Positions 10,420 through 19,787 of a stretch of DNA of 52,257 bases are shown here, piece after piece; the first letter of the stretch is position 1, and the number at the start of each line of letters is the position of its first letter. The translations under genes were made by a program, and so were the position numbers. Source of the stretch: Actinomycetota bacterium (GTDB taxonomy: Bacteria > Actinomycetota > Acidimicrobiia > Acidimicrobiales > Ilumatobacteraceae); assembly GCA_027730505.1 (NCBI GenBank), contig JAQCGT010000004.1, forward strand, positions 1 to 52,257. The letters run 5' to 3'. Below the pieces are notes generated by a model. The model was not told where the DNA came from, made no database searches, and saw only the letters and a list, made by a program, of their open reading frames with translations.

Positions 10420-11171
10420 GGACGAGATGGCGGGGCGACCGCCGTCATCTCGTCCTGAAGGTCGGCAATTCTCGTGAGGCCCGCCTCGGCGAGCACCAGC
10501 ATCGAGTCGAGCTCACCTCTCGTGAACGCCATCCCCTCCGCTGTGCCCTGCACCTCCACGAACCGGGCCTGACCACCAACGCCTCCGGGTCGGAGCATCA
10601 CGACGTTCATGTCGACCTCGGCGCGCGAATCTTCCACATAGGGCAGATCAAGCACTGGAGTGCCGTCGACAATTCCAACAGAGATCGCCGCACACGACGA
10701 GTGGAGTGGGTGCGCCGAGATCAATCCCTGTTGCATTCGCCGGGTGAGTGCATCGTGGAGCGCGAGATAGCCGCCGCAGATCGATGCGGTCCGTGTCCCT
10801 CCGTCGGCCTGGATCACGTCGCAGTCGACGACTACCTGGCGTTCGCCCAACAGCGTCATATCGCAGGCCGCTCGCAGCGCTCGCCCGATCAGGCGCTGAA
10901 TCTCGACGGTGCGCCCCGACTGCTTGCCTTTTGCGGCCTCGCGGTCGACGCGGTCGGGTGACGAGCCCGGAAGCATCGAGTACTCAGCGGTGACCCATCC
11001 GGTCCCGCGCCCCTTCATCCAGCGCGGCACGTCCTCATCGATCGACGCCGTGCACAACACCTTTGTGCGTCCAACGGTTACAAGGCATGAGCCGTCAGCC
11101 ATCTCGGTGAAGTCACGTTCGAACGTGATCGGACGGAGTTCATCGGGGCGCCGGCCATCGGGGCGTGACAT
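10416..11171 (-). CDS. rph: Ribonuclease PH
   Basis: [60 protein letters not shown]. Confidence 0.95.
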   Translation of the reverse strand: MSRPDGRRPDELRPITFERDFTEMADGSCLVTVGRTKVLCTASIDEDVPRWMKGRGTGWVTAEYSMLPGSSPDRVDREAAKGKQSGRTVEIQRLIGRALRAACDMTLLGERQVVVDCDVIQADGGTRTASICGGYLALHDALTRRMQQGLISAHPLHSSCAAISVGIVDGTPVLDLPYVEDSRAEVDMNVVMLRPGGVGGQARFVEVQGTAEGMAFTRGELDSMLVLAEAGLTRIADLQDEMTAVAPPSRP

Positions 11172-11231
11172 GGGTTCTCCTTGCGGGGGCGATGCCGCGT
11201 CGGCGCGGCGATACGTCCCCACACTAGGTGG

Positions 11232-12053
11232 TCAACGCCCAGGCCAATGGTCGACGCGATCGAGATCGACGCCGAGCAGTCCGGAACCGAGTTCACGGAA
11301 GGTGTCCACATCGCCGCTCGACCAGAAGCGACGAGTTCCCACCCCCGAAGCGTCTCGCAGCAAACCCAAGGCGCCAAGTCGGTCCATCGCTGCGAACGCC
11401 GTCTCGTCAGCCGAAGAGACGAGCACGACTTCGGGGCCCATCACCTCGCCGATGGTTCGAGCGAGGAACGGATAGTGGGTGCAACCGAGCAGAAGGGTGT
11501 CGACCCCAGCGGCCCTGACCGGCGCAAGCAATCGCTCAGCGAGCACGGTGACCTCATCGCCGGTTGTCTGGCCGCGCTCGACGAACTCGACGAATCCGGG
11601 GCACGCCGCGCTGGTCAGGTCGATATCGACCTCGGCACGTGCACCTGCTGCACCGACAGCATGTACGTACGCACCTGATGACACGGTGCCCACCGTTCCG
11701 ATCACCCCGACCCGGCCCGAACGGGTGGCGCTGACGAGCGCTGACGCACCGGGCACCACCACGTCGATGACCGGAACATCAATCTCAGCCCGCAGACCCT
11801 CGAGCCCGGCCGCAGTGGCCGTGTTGCACGCCACGACGATCGCCTTGGCACCGAAGTCGTCGATCAGGCTGTGCGCCAGTTCGGTGGCATAGCGACGCAC
11901 TTCGTCGAGTGGCTTTGATCCATATGGATAACGACCGGTGTCACCGACGTACACGTAGTCCTCAGCCGGCATCAAGTCGAACAGGGCACGGGCGACGGTC
12001 AGTCCACCAAAGCCGGAGTCGAAGATCCCGATCGGACGCTCCACGAGCGGCAC
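11232..12053 (-). CDS. murI: Glutamate racemase
   Basis: IGIFDSGFGGLTVARAL, VACNTATAAGLE, LLLGCTHYPFL. Confidence 0.95.
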   Translation of the reverse strand: MPLVERPIGIFDSGFGGLTVARALFDLMPAEDYVYVGDTGRYPYGSKPLDEVRRYATELAHSLIDDFGAKAIVVACNTATAAGLEGLRAEIDVPVIDVVVPGASALVSATRSGRVGVIGTVGTVSSGAYVHAVGAAGARAEVDIDLTSAACPGFVEFVERGQTTGDEVTVLAERLLAPVRAAGVDTLLLGCTHYPFLARTIGEVMGPEVVLVSSADETAFAAMDRLGALGLLRDASGVGTRRFWSSGDVDTFRELGSGLLGVDLDRVDHWPGR

Positions 12054-12068
12054 GCTAGCGATCGATGG

Positions 12069-12269
12069 TCAGTCGTCAGCGATGTCGGTGCGACCAGCGT
12101 CGAGGTAATCGATGCTCTGAACCGGTTCGATCGCCGAGGTGAGGATGCCGGCAAGGTTGGCGTCGATCCGTTTCCAATAGCGATGAAGCACCGCTCGGGG
12201 CACCGCCCAATGGCCGGGTTCATCAGAGTGCATGTACTCGCGGAGTTCGCGCTCGCACTCGTCGTTCAC
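12069..12269 (-). CDS. Small hypothetical protein (66 aa)
   Basis: MNDECERELREYMHSDEPGHWAVPRAVLHRYWKRIDANL...; same strand as murI and closely spaced. Confidence 0.5.
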   Translation of the reverse strand: MNDECERELREYMHSDEPGHWAVPRAVLHRYWKRIDANLAGILTSAIEPVQSIDYLDAGRTDIADD

Positions 12270-12327
12270 CGCATGGTCATCTCCAGTTCACCGACCGAAC
12301 AGTCAGAGGTGAACGGCTGGAGACGTA

Positions 12328-13317
12328 TCAGAAGTAGATGATCTTCTCAGCGGCCGCTTCAGCTGCGTCGAGATCATCGGTGTAGGCGCCGGTGGAGAGG
12401 TACTTCCAGCCACCGTCACAGACGATGAACACGATGGTCCCCGAATCGATGGACGCTGCCACCTTGGCCGCACCCGCAAGCGCTGCCCCTGATGAGATCC
12501 CGGCGAAGATGCCGCACTCGGCTACGAGTCGTCGGGTCCACTCGATCGATTCGCGAGGCCGCACAACGCGCTTGCGATCAAGCAGGTCGAACCCGTTCCA
12601 GTTGTCGAACACCGGCGGGATGTAGCCCTCGTCGAGGTTGCGGAGGCCTTCGACATTCTCGCCGAGCGGCGGTTCGATGGCGACGATCTGAATGTCGGGG
12701 TTGCGTTCTTTCAAGAACCGTCCGGTTCCCATCAACGTTCCCGAGGTGCCGAGGCCCGCGACGAAGTGCGTGATGTCGGGAACGTCCCGCCAGATTTCAG
12801 GGCCCGTGCCCTCGTAGTGTGCGGTCGGGTTCGCGTCATTGCCGTATTGGTAGATGAAACACCACTCGGGATGATCCGCAGCCATCTGCGTCGCTCGCCG
12901 AACTGCGCCGTTCGAGCCTTCGGCCCCGGGGGTGAGGATCACCTCGGCGCCCATGATCTCCAGCATCTGACGCCGTTCTACTGAGACGGATTCAGGCATG
13001 AGGATTTTGATCGGATAACCCTTGAGCCGCGCGATGGCGGCCAACGCGATTCCCGTGTTCCCCGATGACGGTTCAACGATCGTCTGGCCAGGGTGGAGTT
13101 TGCCGTCCTTCTCAGCCGCCTCGATCATGGCCTTCGCGATGCGGTCCTTGACCGAGCCGAATGGGTTCTGCATCTCGAGCTTGGCGATGATGCGAACATT
13201 CGGATTGGGCGACAGGTTCGACACATCGACCACCGGCGTATTGCCGATCAGATCGAGCACGCCAGCGTTCACCGCCGACGGGAGCGGCATCGTGGCCGCT
13301 GCGAGCATCGTGTTCAT
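12328..13317 (-). CDS. cysK: Cysteine synthase (O-acetylserine sulfhydrylase)
   Basis: LIGNTPVVDVSNL, NPFGSVKDRIAKAMIE, EPSSGNTGIALA, GLGTSGTLMGTGRFLK. Start at MNTMLAAATMPL or a nearby Met. Confidence 0.92.
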   Translation of the reverse strand: MNTMLAAATMPLPSAVNAGVLDLIGNTPVVDVSNLSPNPNVRIIAKLEMQNPFGSVKDRIAKAMIEAAEKDGKLHPGQTIVEPSSGNTGIALAAIARLKGYPIKILMPESVSVERRQMLEIMGAEVILTPGAEGSNGAVRRATQMAADHPEWCFIYQYGNDANPTAHYEGTGPEIWRDVPDITHFVAGLGTSGTLMGTGRFLKERNPDIQIVAIEPPLGENVEGLRNLDEGYIPPVFDNWNGFDLLDRKRVVRPRESIEWTRRLVAECGIFAGISSGAALAGAAKVAASIDSGTIVFIVCDGGWKYLSTGAYTDDLDAAEAAAEKIIYF

Positions 13318-13344
13318 GGTCCGCACAACCTCCCGGCTGCGGAG

Positions 13345-13381
13345 TGTATTCCGATAATTCCGATTCGGCTAGTCGGATTTT
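13345..13381 (-). promoter_or_regulatory. Candidate operator/promoter upstream of cysteine synthase
   Basis: Tandem 9-mers ATTCCGATA/ATTCCGATT (13348-13365) followed by an AT-rich TCGGATTTT, between the cysteine synthase and CoA-mutase genes. Confidence 0.35.
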
Positions 13382-13408
13382 GCGGACGGCGGTCAAATCA
13401 GCGGATGA

Positions 13409-14989
13409 TCAAGGCTGATACGTGCCGAACACAGCGCGCAACGCATCACTGACCTCGCCCAGAGTTGCGCCAACCACAAGGGCGTCCTTCATCGGGTAAA
13501 GCAGGTTCCCGGTTCCACGCGCAGCCTCGGTGACCGCGTCGAGACGTGCCCCCACCACCGCCATGTCGCGATCAGCCTTGAACGCCGCCAATCGCGCCTT
13601 CTGCGCCGGCTCGAGGGCCGGATCGATCGGGAACACATCGGGTTCAGGTTCGGCATCGACGGTGAACCGATTCAGACCGACGATCACCCGCTGGTCGTCG
13701 TCGATCGACTTGGTGTACTCGTAGGCCGCCTGTTCGATCTCGTCCTGCTGGAAGTGCGCTTCGATCGCATCGACTGCACCGCCCATTGCATCGATACGTT
13801 CGATGTACTCCCAAGCGAGACGCTCAACCTCATCAGTCATCGATTCGACGAGATACGACCCGGCGAGCGGATCGGGCGTGTCGGTGACTCCGGCCTCGTA
13901 CCCGATGATCTGCTGAGTGCGGAGCGCCAATCGAGCAGCCTCCTCGGTGGGCAGCGAGAGCGCCTCGTCGTAGCCGTTGGTGTGGAGTGACTGCGTCCCT
14001 CCCATCACCGCCGCCAACGCCTGGATCGCCACCCGAACCACATTGTTGACCGGCTGCTGCGCCGTGAGCGTCGACCCGCCGGTCTGCGTGTGGAATCGCA
14101 ACATCGCGGAGCGCGGGTCCTTGGCCCCGAAGCGCTCGGTCATCACCGTGTGCCAAATCCGGCGGCTCGCCCTGAACTTCGCCACCTCCTCGAAAAAGTG
14201 GTTGTGCCCATTCCAGAAGAACGACAGACGCGGCGCGAAATCATCGACATCAAGTCCTGCGTCGACCGCAGCCTGAACGTAGGCGATGGCATTCGCGATG
14301 GTGAAGGCGATCTCCTGCACGGCTGTCGAACCGGCTTCGCGGATGTGATACCCCGAGATCGAGATGGTGTTCCACTTCGGAATGTGCTGCGAGCAGTACC
14401 CGAAGATGTCGGTGATGATCCTCATGGAGGGCTTCGGCGGGTACACGTAGGTACCGCGGGCGATGTACTCCTTCAGCAGATCATTCTGGATGGTTCCCGA
14501 GATCTGCTCGGACGACACCCCCTGCTCCTCGGCCACGATCTGGTACATCAAGAGCAGGATCGCCGCTGTCGAATTGATCGTCATCGACGTGGACACCTTG
14601 TCGAGAGGGATGTCAGCGAGCAGCGTCCGCATGTCATCCAACGAGTCGATCGCTACGCCGACCTTCCCGACCTCGCCCTCAGCACGCGAATGGTCGGAGT
14701 CGTACCCCATCTGCGTCGGGAGGTCGAACGCACAACTCAGTCCGGTCTGGCCGGCGGCGAGCAAGAACTTGAACCTCTCGTTGGTGCTTGCGGCATCACC
14801 GAAACCCGAGTACTGCCGCATCGTCCAGAGTCGGCCGCGGTACATCGACGGGTAGACGCCTCGGGTGAATGGAGCCTCCCCCGGCACGCCCAGAGCCGCA
14901 GCCGGGTCCCAACCCGACAGATCTTCTGCCGTGTAGAGAGGTCGAACCTCGATTCCCGAGTCGGTGGTGCGCACGCCGTCATCAGCCAT
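13409..14989 (-). CDS. Methylmalonyl-CoA mutase-type acyl-CoA mutase large subunit (no C-terminal B12-binding domain)
   Basis: [76 protein letters not shown]. The ORF ends soon after the TIM-barrel domain. Confidence 0.9.
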   Translation of the reverse strand: MADDGVRTTDSGIEVRPLYTAEDLSGWDPAAALGVPGEAPFTRGVYPSMYRGRLWTMRQYSGFGDAASTNERFKFLLAAGQTGLSCAFDLPTQMGYDSDHSRAEGEVGKVGVAIDSLDDMRTLLADIPLDKVSTSMTINSTAAILLLMYQIVAEEQGVSSEQISGTIQNDLLKEYIARGTYVYPPKPSMRIITDIFGYCSQHIPKWNTISISGYHIREAGSTAVQEIAFTIANAIAYVQAAVDAGLDVDDFAPRLSFFWNGHNHFFEEVAKFRASRRIWHTVMTERFGAKDPRSAMLRFHTQTGGSTLTAQQPVNNVVRVAIQALAAVMGGTQSLHTNGYDEALSLPTEEAARLALRTQQIIGYEAGVTDTPDPLAGSYLVESMTDEVERLAWEYIERIDAMGGAVDAIEAHFQQDEIEQAAYEYTKSIDDDQRVIVGLNRFTVDAEPEPDVFPIDPALEPAQKARLAAFKADRDMAVVGARLDAVTEAARGTGNLLYPMKDALVVGATLGEVSDALRAVFGTYQP

Positions 14990-15023
14990 GCGAACAGCGT
15001 AGGCGGCGACCCCACCAGGGGAC

Positions 15024-15413
15024 TCAGGCGGCAGCGATGACGGCGATCTCCATTCGCCACTCCGCTCGGGCGAGGGCGGGGACGGTGACGAGAGTCGAGG
15101 CCGCAAGGTGCCCCCCGAGCGCCACGTCGCGTGCTGCCATCACCACAGAGAGGTCCTCCCCAACCACGACATAGGTCGTCACTGAAACGATGTCGGACGC
15201 CGACATGTCAGCGGCAGCGAGTATCGCCAACACATTGCGCCAGACCAGTGCCGCCTGATCGGAGAGGTCAGCAGGAACAGAGCCGTCGGCGCTCACCGGA
15301 ACGACCCCCGAGGTGTGGACCCATCTCGTCGCCCCCTCGATCGACACTCCGTGCGCATAGGCGGCGGGGGGTGGGGCCATCGTCGGGGGCGAGATCGGAT
15401 TCACCACGGTCAT
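15024..15413 (-). CDS. RidA/YjgF family protein
   Basis: [54 protein letters not shown]. Confidence 0.85.
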   Translation of the reverse strand: MTVVNPISPPTMAPPPAAYAHGVSIEGATRWVHTSGVVPVSADGSVPADLSDQAALVWRNVLAILAAADMSASDIVSVTTYVVVGEDLSVVMAARDVALGGHLAASTLVTVPALARAEWRMEIAVIAAA

Positions 15414-15478
15414 GGCTCGATGTTTCCACGTGGGACGCCGCGTCGATGCAGCCGCGCCGAGGTGACTAGGGTTCGCGC

Positions 15479-16255
15479 ATGGCAATCGACGACCAGCCGA
15501 TCATCTCATTCCATCCCGAGACCTTCGACGATCCGGAGGCCGAACGCGCTCACCGCAAAGCGAAACTCGCAGGCGCACTGCGCATCTTCGGTCGCCTCGG
15601 ATTCGCCGAGGGTGTCGCCGGGCACATCACCGTTCGCGATCCGATCATGCCCGACCACTTCTGGGTCAATCCGTTAGGGAAGAGCTTCCGGCACATGCGT
15701 TCGAGTGATCTGCTCCTCGTGAGCCACGAGGGGGAGATCGTCGTCGGCGACAGGCCGGTGAACCGTGCAGCCTTCGTTCTGCACTCAGCAATTCACAAGG
15801 CCCGCCCCGAGGTGATCTCGGCGGCGCACTCGCACTCGACCTACGGCAAGGCGTTCTCATCGCTCGGCATTCCGCTGGCCCCCCTCACCCAGGATTCGTG
15901 CGCCTTCTACGGCGACCACACGGTGATCTCCGAGCAGGGCGGAGCCGTGGTGTTCGAGATGGAGGCCGGGCTCGAGTTCGCATCCAAGTTCCCCACCGGC
16001 AAAGCGGCCATCCACCAGAATCACGGGCTTTTCACCGTCGGCCAGACCGTGGATGAGGCCGCGTTCTGGTTCATCACGATGGAACGCAACTGCCAAGTCC
16101 AACTGGCTGCCATGGCTGCTGGTGACCCGATCGAGATCCGTCACGAGTACGCGCAGTACACCTTCGAGCAGATTGGACACCACCTTGCAGGGTGGTTCAG
16201 CTTCCAGCCGCTGTGGCAGGAGATCTGCGCCACCGATCCCGAACTGTTCGACTGA
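15479..16255 (+). CDS. Class II aldolase/adducin family protein
   Basis: GFAEGVAGHITVRDPIMPDHFWVNPLGKSF, AAHSHSTYGKAFSSLG, HQNHGLFTVG. Confidence 0.93.
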   Translation: MAIDDQPIISFHPETFDDPEAERAHRKAKLAGALRIFGRLGFAEGVAGHITVRDPIMPDHFWVNPLGKSFRHMRSSDLLLVSHEGEIVVGDRPVNRAAFVLHSAIHKARPEVISAAHSHSTYGKAFSSLGIPLAPLTQDSCAFYGDHTVISEQGGAVVFEMEAGLEFASKFPTGKAAIHQNHGLFTVGQTVDEAAFWFITMERNCQVQLAAMAAGDPIEIRHEYAQYTFEQIGHHLAGWFSFQPLWQEICATDPELFD

Positions 16256-16263
16256 CCGCTCCG

Positions 16264-17115
16264 GTGGAGCGCCGGCGACCACCCGCTGAGGGATTGTTCG
16301 CTCTCTCGGCATTGTCGCAGTACATCGGCGCGGCCATTGCGATCTCGGTATTCGACCGCGTATCCGCCCAGACAGTCGGGTGGTTGCGCGTGGTCGGAGC
16401 GGCGCTCGCTCTCGGCCTTGTCGCCCGTCCCGACCCACGCAGCTGGTCTCGCCGACGAGTCAGCGGCGCAGTGCTGTTCGGTCTTGCGACAGCAGCGATG
16501 AACGTGCTCTTTTATCTCGGCATTGCGCGCATCGATCTAGGCAAGAGCGTGGCCATCGAGTTCATCGGTCCAGTGGCAGTGGCCGCCGCAACCACTCGAT
16601 CGTCACGTAACGCTACGGCACTGGTCGGTGCCGTTGCCGGCGTCGTCCTCCTCGGAGGCGTCGAGATCGGTCGAGAGTCGCTCGGCGTGCTCTTCATCCT
16701 GGGGGCATCAGCCTGCTGGGCGGCCTACATCGTCATCGGTGCCCGAGTCGCAAGTGTGACGTCGGGCGTCGATGGCCTCGCTGTGGGACTGGCCATCGGC
16801 GCCGTGGCTCTGACGCCAATCGGTGCGCCATGGAGCGGACCCGTCTGGGGTTCGCCCGGGTTACTACTCGCATGCCTGGCCACGGGGGTGTTCTCGAATG
16901 CAATCGGGTACGGCATCGATCAACACGTGCTTCGACGGGTCTCGGTCCGACGCTTCTCGGTTCTCCTCGCACTACTGCCCGTGACGGCCACGGCCGTTGG
17001 TTGGGTAGCGCTCGATCAACGACCGCGCGGACTCGATCTCATCGGGATTGCGCTCGTGTTGGCTGCTGTGGCGTTCCAAGAGCGCGACGTGGCCGCAGTG
17101 CCGATCGAACAGTGA
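16264..17115 (+). CDS. EamA/DMT superfamily transporter
   Basis: Multiple hydrophobic TM segments, GARVASVTSGVDGLAVGLAIGAVALTPIG; GTG start just after the aldolase stop. Confidence 0.85.
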   Translation: MERRRPPAEGLFALSALSQYIGAAIAISVFDRVSAQTVGWLRVVGAALALGLVARPDPRSWSRRRVSGAVLFGLATAAMNVLFYLGIARIDLGKSVAIEFIGPVAVAAATTRSSRNATALVGAVAGVVLLGGVEIGRESLGVLFILGASACWAAYIVIGARVASVTSGVDGLAVGLAIGAVALTPIGAPWSGPVWGSPGLLLACLATGVFSNAIGYGIDQHVLRRVSVRRFSVLLALLPVTATAVGWVALDQRPRGLDLIGIALVLAAVAFQERDVAAVPIEQ

Positions 17116-17124
17116 CCGTTGTCG

Positions 17125-18291
17125 TCAGTGGTCGTCGAGCCAAGGGGCGCACAGTCCGTCGAGATCGCGCACCTGAATTCGCTCGCGGTTGTCCCAGGTG
17201 ACCGGATTCGACGGGTCGGGACGAAGGTTGAACACTCGGAACTCCATCTCCGTGGTGTCGACCGACAGAATCCGCCCGATGAGCGGCTCGCCCAAGCCGA
17301 GGATGACCTTGATCGTCTCGAGCGCTTGAATCGAGCCGATGATGCCGGGCAGCACGCCGAGCACGCCAGCCTCGGCACATGATGGCGCCAATTCGGCAGG
17401 CGGCGGCTCGGGGACCATGTCCCGGTAGGTCGGGCCTTGTTTCGGATGGAACACGCTCACCATGCCCTCGAACCGGAAGATCGAACCGTGAACCACCGGA
17501 ATGCCCAGTTTCACGCTTGCATCGTTGAGCACGTAGCGAGATGGAAAATTGTCGGCCCCGTCGACGATCACGTCGTATCCGGCGATGATGTCGAGGATGT
17601 TCTCCGCCGACAGGCGAGTGTCATAGGTGACGACGTTGACGTCTGGGTTCAGCATCGTCAGCGTCTTCTTCGCCGAGTCGACCTTTCGGTCACCGATGCG
17701 GTCGATGTTGTGCAGAATCTGGCGTTGCAGGTTCGACGCATCGACGTCGTCCATGTCGACGATGCCGATCGTTCCCACTCCGGCCGCGGCGAGATAGAGC
17801 GCGGCGGGCGAGCCGAGCCCACCGGCGCCGAGCATGAGCACCTTCGCATCGAGGAGGCGTTGCTGCCCTTCGGTGCCGACCTCGGGCAGCAACAGATGTC
17901 GCTTATAGCGATTCTGCTGTTCTGCAGTGAGCGATGCCGGCTGACGCCACGGACGGCCCTCATCTTTCCAACGGCCGAAGCCGCCGTCCATCGACTCGAC
18001 CGTGACGTACCCGAGTTGCTGGAGCGTCTGCGCAGCGAACGCAGAGCGAACGCCGCCGGCGCAGTAGACGACGATCGGAAGTGACTTGTCGATGATCCGG
18101 TTCTCGATCTGAGCCTCGAGGTGGCCCCTCGGGATGTGGATCGCACCGGGCAAGGCACCCTCGGCGTACTCATCGGGCTCGCGCACATCGAGCACCAGGT
18201 GCCCAGCTTCGATGTGGGTCGCAGCGACCTCGGGGGTCACCTCGGTGATCTCGGCCTTCGCAGCTGTGAGGAGGTCTCGGAACGTCGCCAT
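17125..18291 (-). CDS. N-terminal rhodanese + C-terminal ThiF/MoeB-type adenylyltransferase fusion
   Basis: Rhodanese: LVLDVREPDEYAEGALPGAIHIP, VVYCAGGVRS. E1-like: RYKRHLLLPEVGTEGQQRLLDAKVLMLGAGGLGSPAALYLAAAGVG, DGADNFPSRYVLND, PSCAEAGVLGVLPG. Confidence 0.92.
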   Translation of the reverse strand: MATFRDLLTAAKAEITEVTPEVAATHIEAGHLVLDVREPDEYAEGALPGAIHIPRGHLEAQIENRIIDKSLPIVVYCAGGVRSAFAAQTLQQLGYVTVESMDGGFGRWKDEGRPWRQPASLTAEQQNRYKRHLLLPEVGTEGQQRLLDAKVLMLGAGGLGSPAALYLAAAGVGTIGIVDMDDVDASNLQRQILHNIDRIGDRKVDSAKKTLTMLNPDVNVVTYDTRLSAENILDIIAGYDVIVDGADNFPSRYVLNDASVKLGIPVVHGSIFRFEGMVSVFHPKQGPTYRDMVPEPPPAELAPSCAEAGVLGVLPGIIGSIQALETIKVILGLGEPLIGRILSVDTTEMEFRVFNLRPDPSNPVTWDNRERIQVRDLDGLCAPWLDDH

Positions 18292-18316
18292 ACTGCGCAA
18301 AAACCTACCGAATTGG

Positions 18317-19153
18317 TCAGGTATTCCCACCGACGGCGAAAAGCTCGGGGAGGATCGCCGAGATCGACCCCCTGAGCACAGCATCCGCCTCGCCGTCCAT
18401 CGCCGTTTCCTGACCGTTGACAATCACCACACGGGCGCCCGATCGACGCGCCGTCGGCACGCATCCCGCCACGGGGAACACACTGAGCGTCGACCCCACA
18501 GCCACCATCAGGTCGCATTCGGAACTTGCGGCGAAGGCCCGGTCGATCACCTCTGGGACGAGCGACTGGCCGAAGCTGATCGTGTCGCTCTTCAGGATTC
18601 CGCCACATGCCAGACACGAGGGATCGACATCACCACCGCGCACACGGTCGAGGGACTCCGCCATCGGCCGCCGCTCTTCGCAGGACCAACAACGCGTCCA
18701 CCAGACCGTGCCGTGTACCTCGATCACAAGGTCCGGGTTGTTGCCGGCACGCTGATGGAGTTCATCGATGTTCTGGGTGATCAGCGCGTGCAATCGTCCT
18801 CGTCGCTCGAGTTGAACGATTGCGTCGTGACCGGCATTCGGGTGTGCCGACCAGGCTGAGTGGTCAAGCCTCGACTGCCACGCCGCTCGCCGGACCTGTG
18901 GGTCACCGAGATAATGCGAGATGTCACTCGCCTTCTCGGCGGCCGGATTCCTCGTCCAAACCCCATTCGGCCCACGAAAGTCCGGGATGCCGGAATCGGT
19001 GGAGATACCAGCGCCGGTCAACACCACCACGCGCTCGGCTTCGGCCACCCACTCGGCCGCCTCGACGAGTGCTGCACTGTGCTCGGCTGCCACATCGCGA
19101 GTTTGGCCCAGACGAATCGGTGGCACTTCACCAAGCGCCAGCGTCGTCCCCAC
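18317..19153 (-). CDS. cobB: Sir2-family NAD-dependent protein deacetylase
   Basis: VVLTGAGISTDSGIPDFRGPNGVW, TQNIDELHQRAG, HGTVWWTRCWSC...CLACGG. Alternative upstream start at 19207 overlaps the divergent gene. Confidence 0.93.
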   Translation of the reverse strand: MGTTLALGEVPPIRLGQTRDVAAEHSAALVEAAEWVAEAERVVVLTGAGISTDSGIPDFRGPNGVWTRNPAAEKASDISHYLGDPQVRRAAWQSRLDHSAWSAHPNAGHDAIVQLERRGRLHALITQNIDELHQRAGNNPDLVIEVHGTVWWTRCWSCEERRPMAESLDRVRGGDVDPSCLACGGILKSDTISFGQSLVPEVIDRAFAASSECDLMVAVGSTLSVFPVAGCVPTARRSGARVVIVNGQETAMDGEADAVLRGSISAILPELFAVGGNT

Positions 19154-19178
19154 ATGGTCATCGACTGACCGAGGAGGA

Positions 19179-19694
19179 ATGATGCACTCGCCTGACACCG
19201 CTGTCACTGCTGTACGACCATGGCCCGAACTCCCGGGACGCGAGGGTCATGGACACGATCCCCGGAGCACGTATGTCGAGCGGTTCTGGATCGGGACTCT
19301 CGGCCCATCTGCCACCTGGATCGTCCGTCGCCTCGCCGATCGATTCGACACCAGTCCCGATGGATTCGAGGTCGACCTCGACGACCTTGCGAGTTCGATC
19401 GGCATGAGCTACGCCAAACGGGACGACTCGCCGTTCGGACGAGCTCTGCACCGCTGCGTGATGTTCGGGCTCGCACGACCATCACGCAATGGCATCGAGG
19501 TCAGGCGTCGCATTCCCGATCTTCCAGAGCGACAACTGGGCCGGTTGCCCGAGCGCCTCCGACAGGCCCATGACGAGTGGACACAACGGACGTGGACTCT
19601 CGACACCGAGCAACTGCGCTCACAACTTCTTGCGGCAGGCGTCGATCACCGAACCGCATCGATTGCCGCCGAGACGGTGGACCTCGCCGGCTGA
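19179..19694 (+). CDS. Conserved-looking hypothetical protein
   Basis: Strong gaggagga SD before ATGATG; MMHSPDTAVTAVRPWPELPGREGHGHDPRSTYVERFWIGTLGPSATWIVRRLADRFDTSPDGFEVDLDDLASSIGMSY... Confidence 0.7.
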   Translation: MMHSPDTAVTAVRPWPELPGREGHGHDPRSTYVERFWIGTLGPSATWIVRRLADRFDTSPDGFEVDLDDLASSIGMSYAKRDDSPFGRALHRCVMFGLARPSRNGIEVRRRIPDLPERQLGRLPERLRQAHDEWTQRTWTLDTEQLRSQLLAAGVDHRTASIAAETVDLAG

Positions 19695-19787
19695 GAACTC
19701 AGCCGAACGCAATGGGCGGAACCATCTCGCCGGCGTCGGCGATAGCGGGGCAGGTTCGGACCGCGTCGATTTGACCTGCAATCGACG

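Noticed and set aside
14090-15040. 316-aa plus-strand ORF antisense to the CoA mutase
   Set aside because: Antisense shadow of a strongly recognisable gene; no domain signature.
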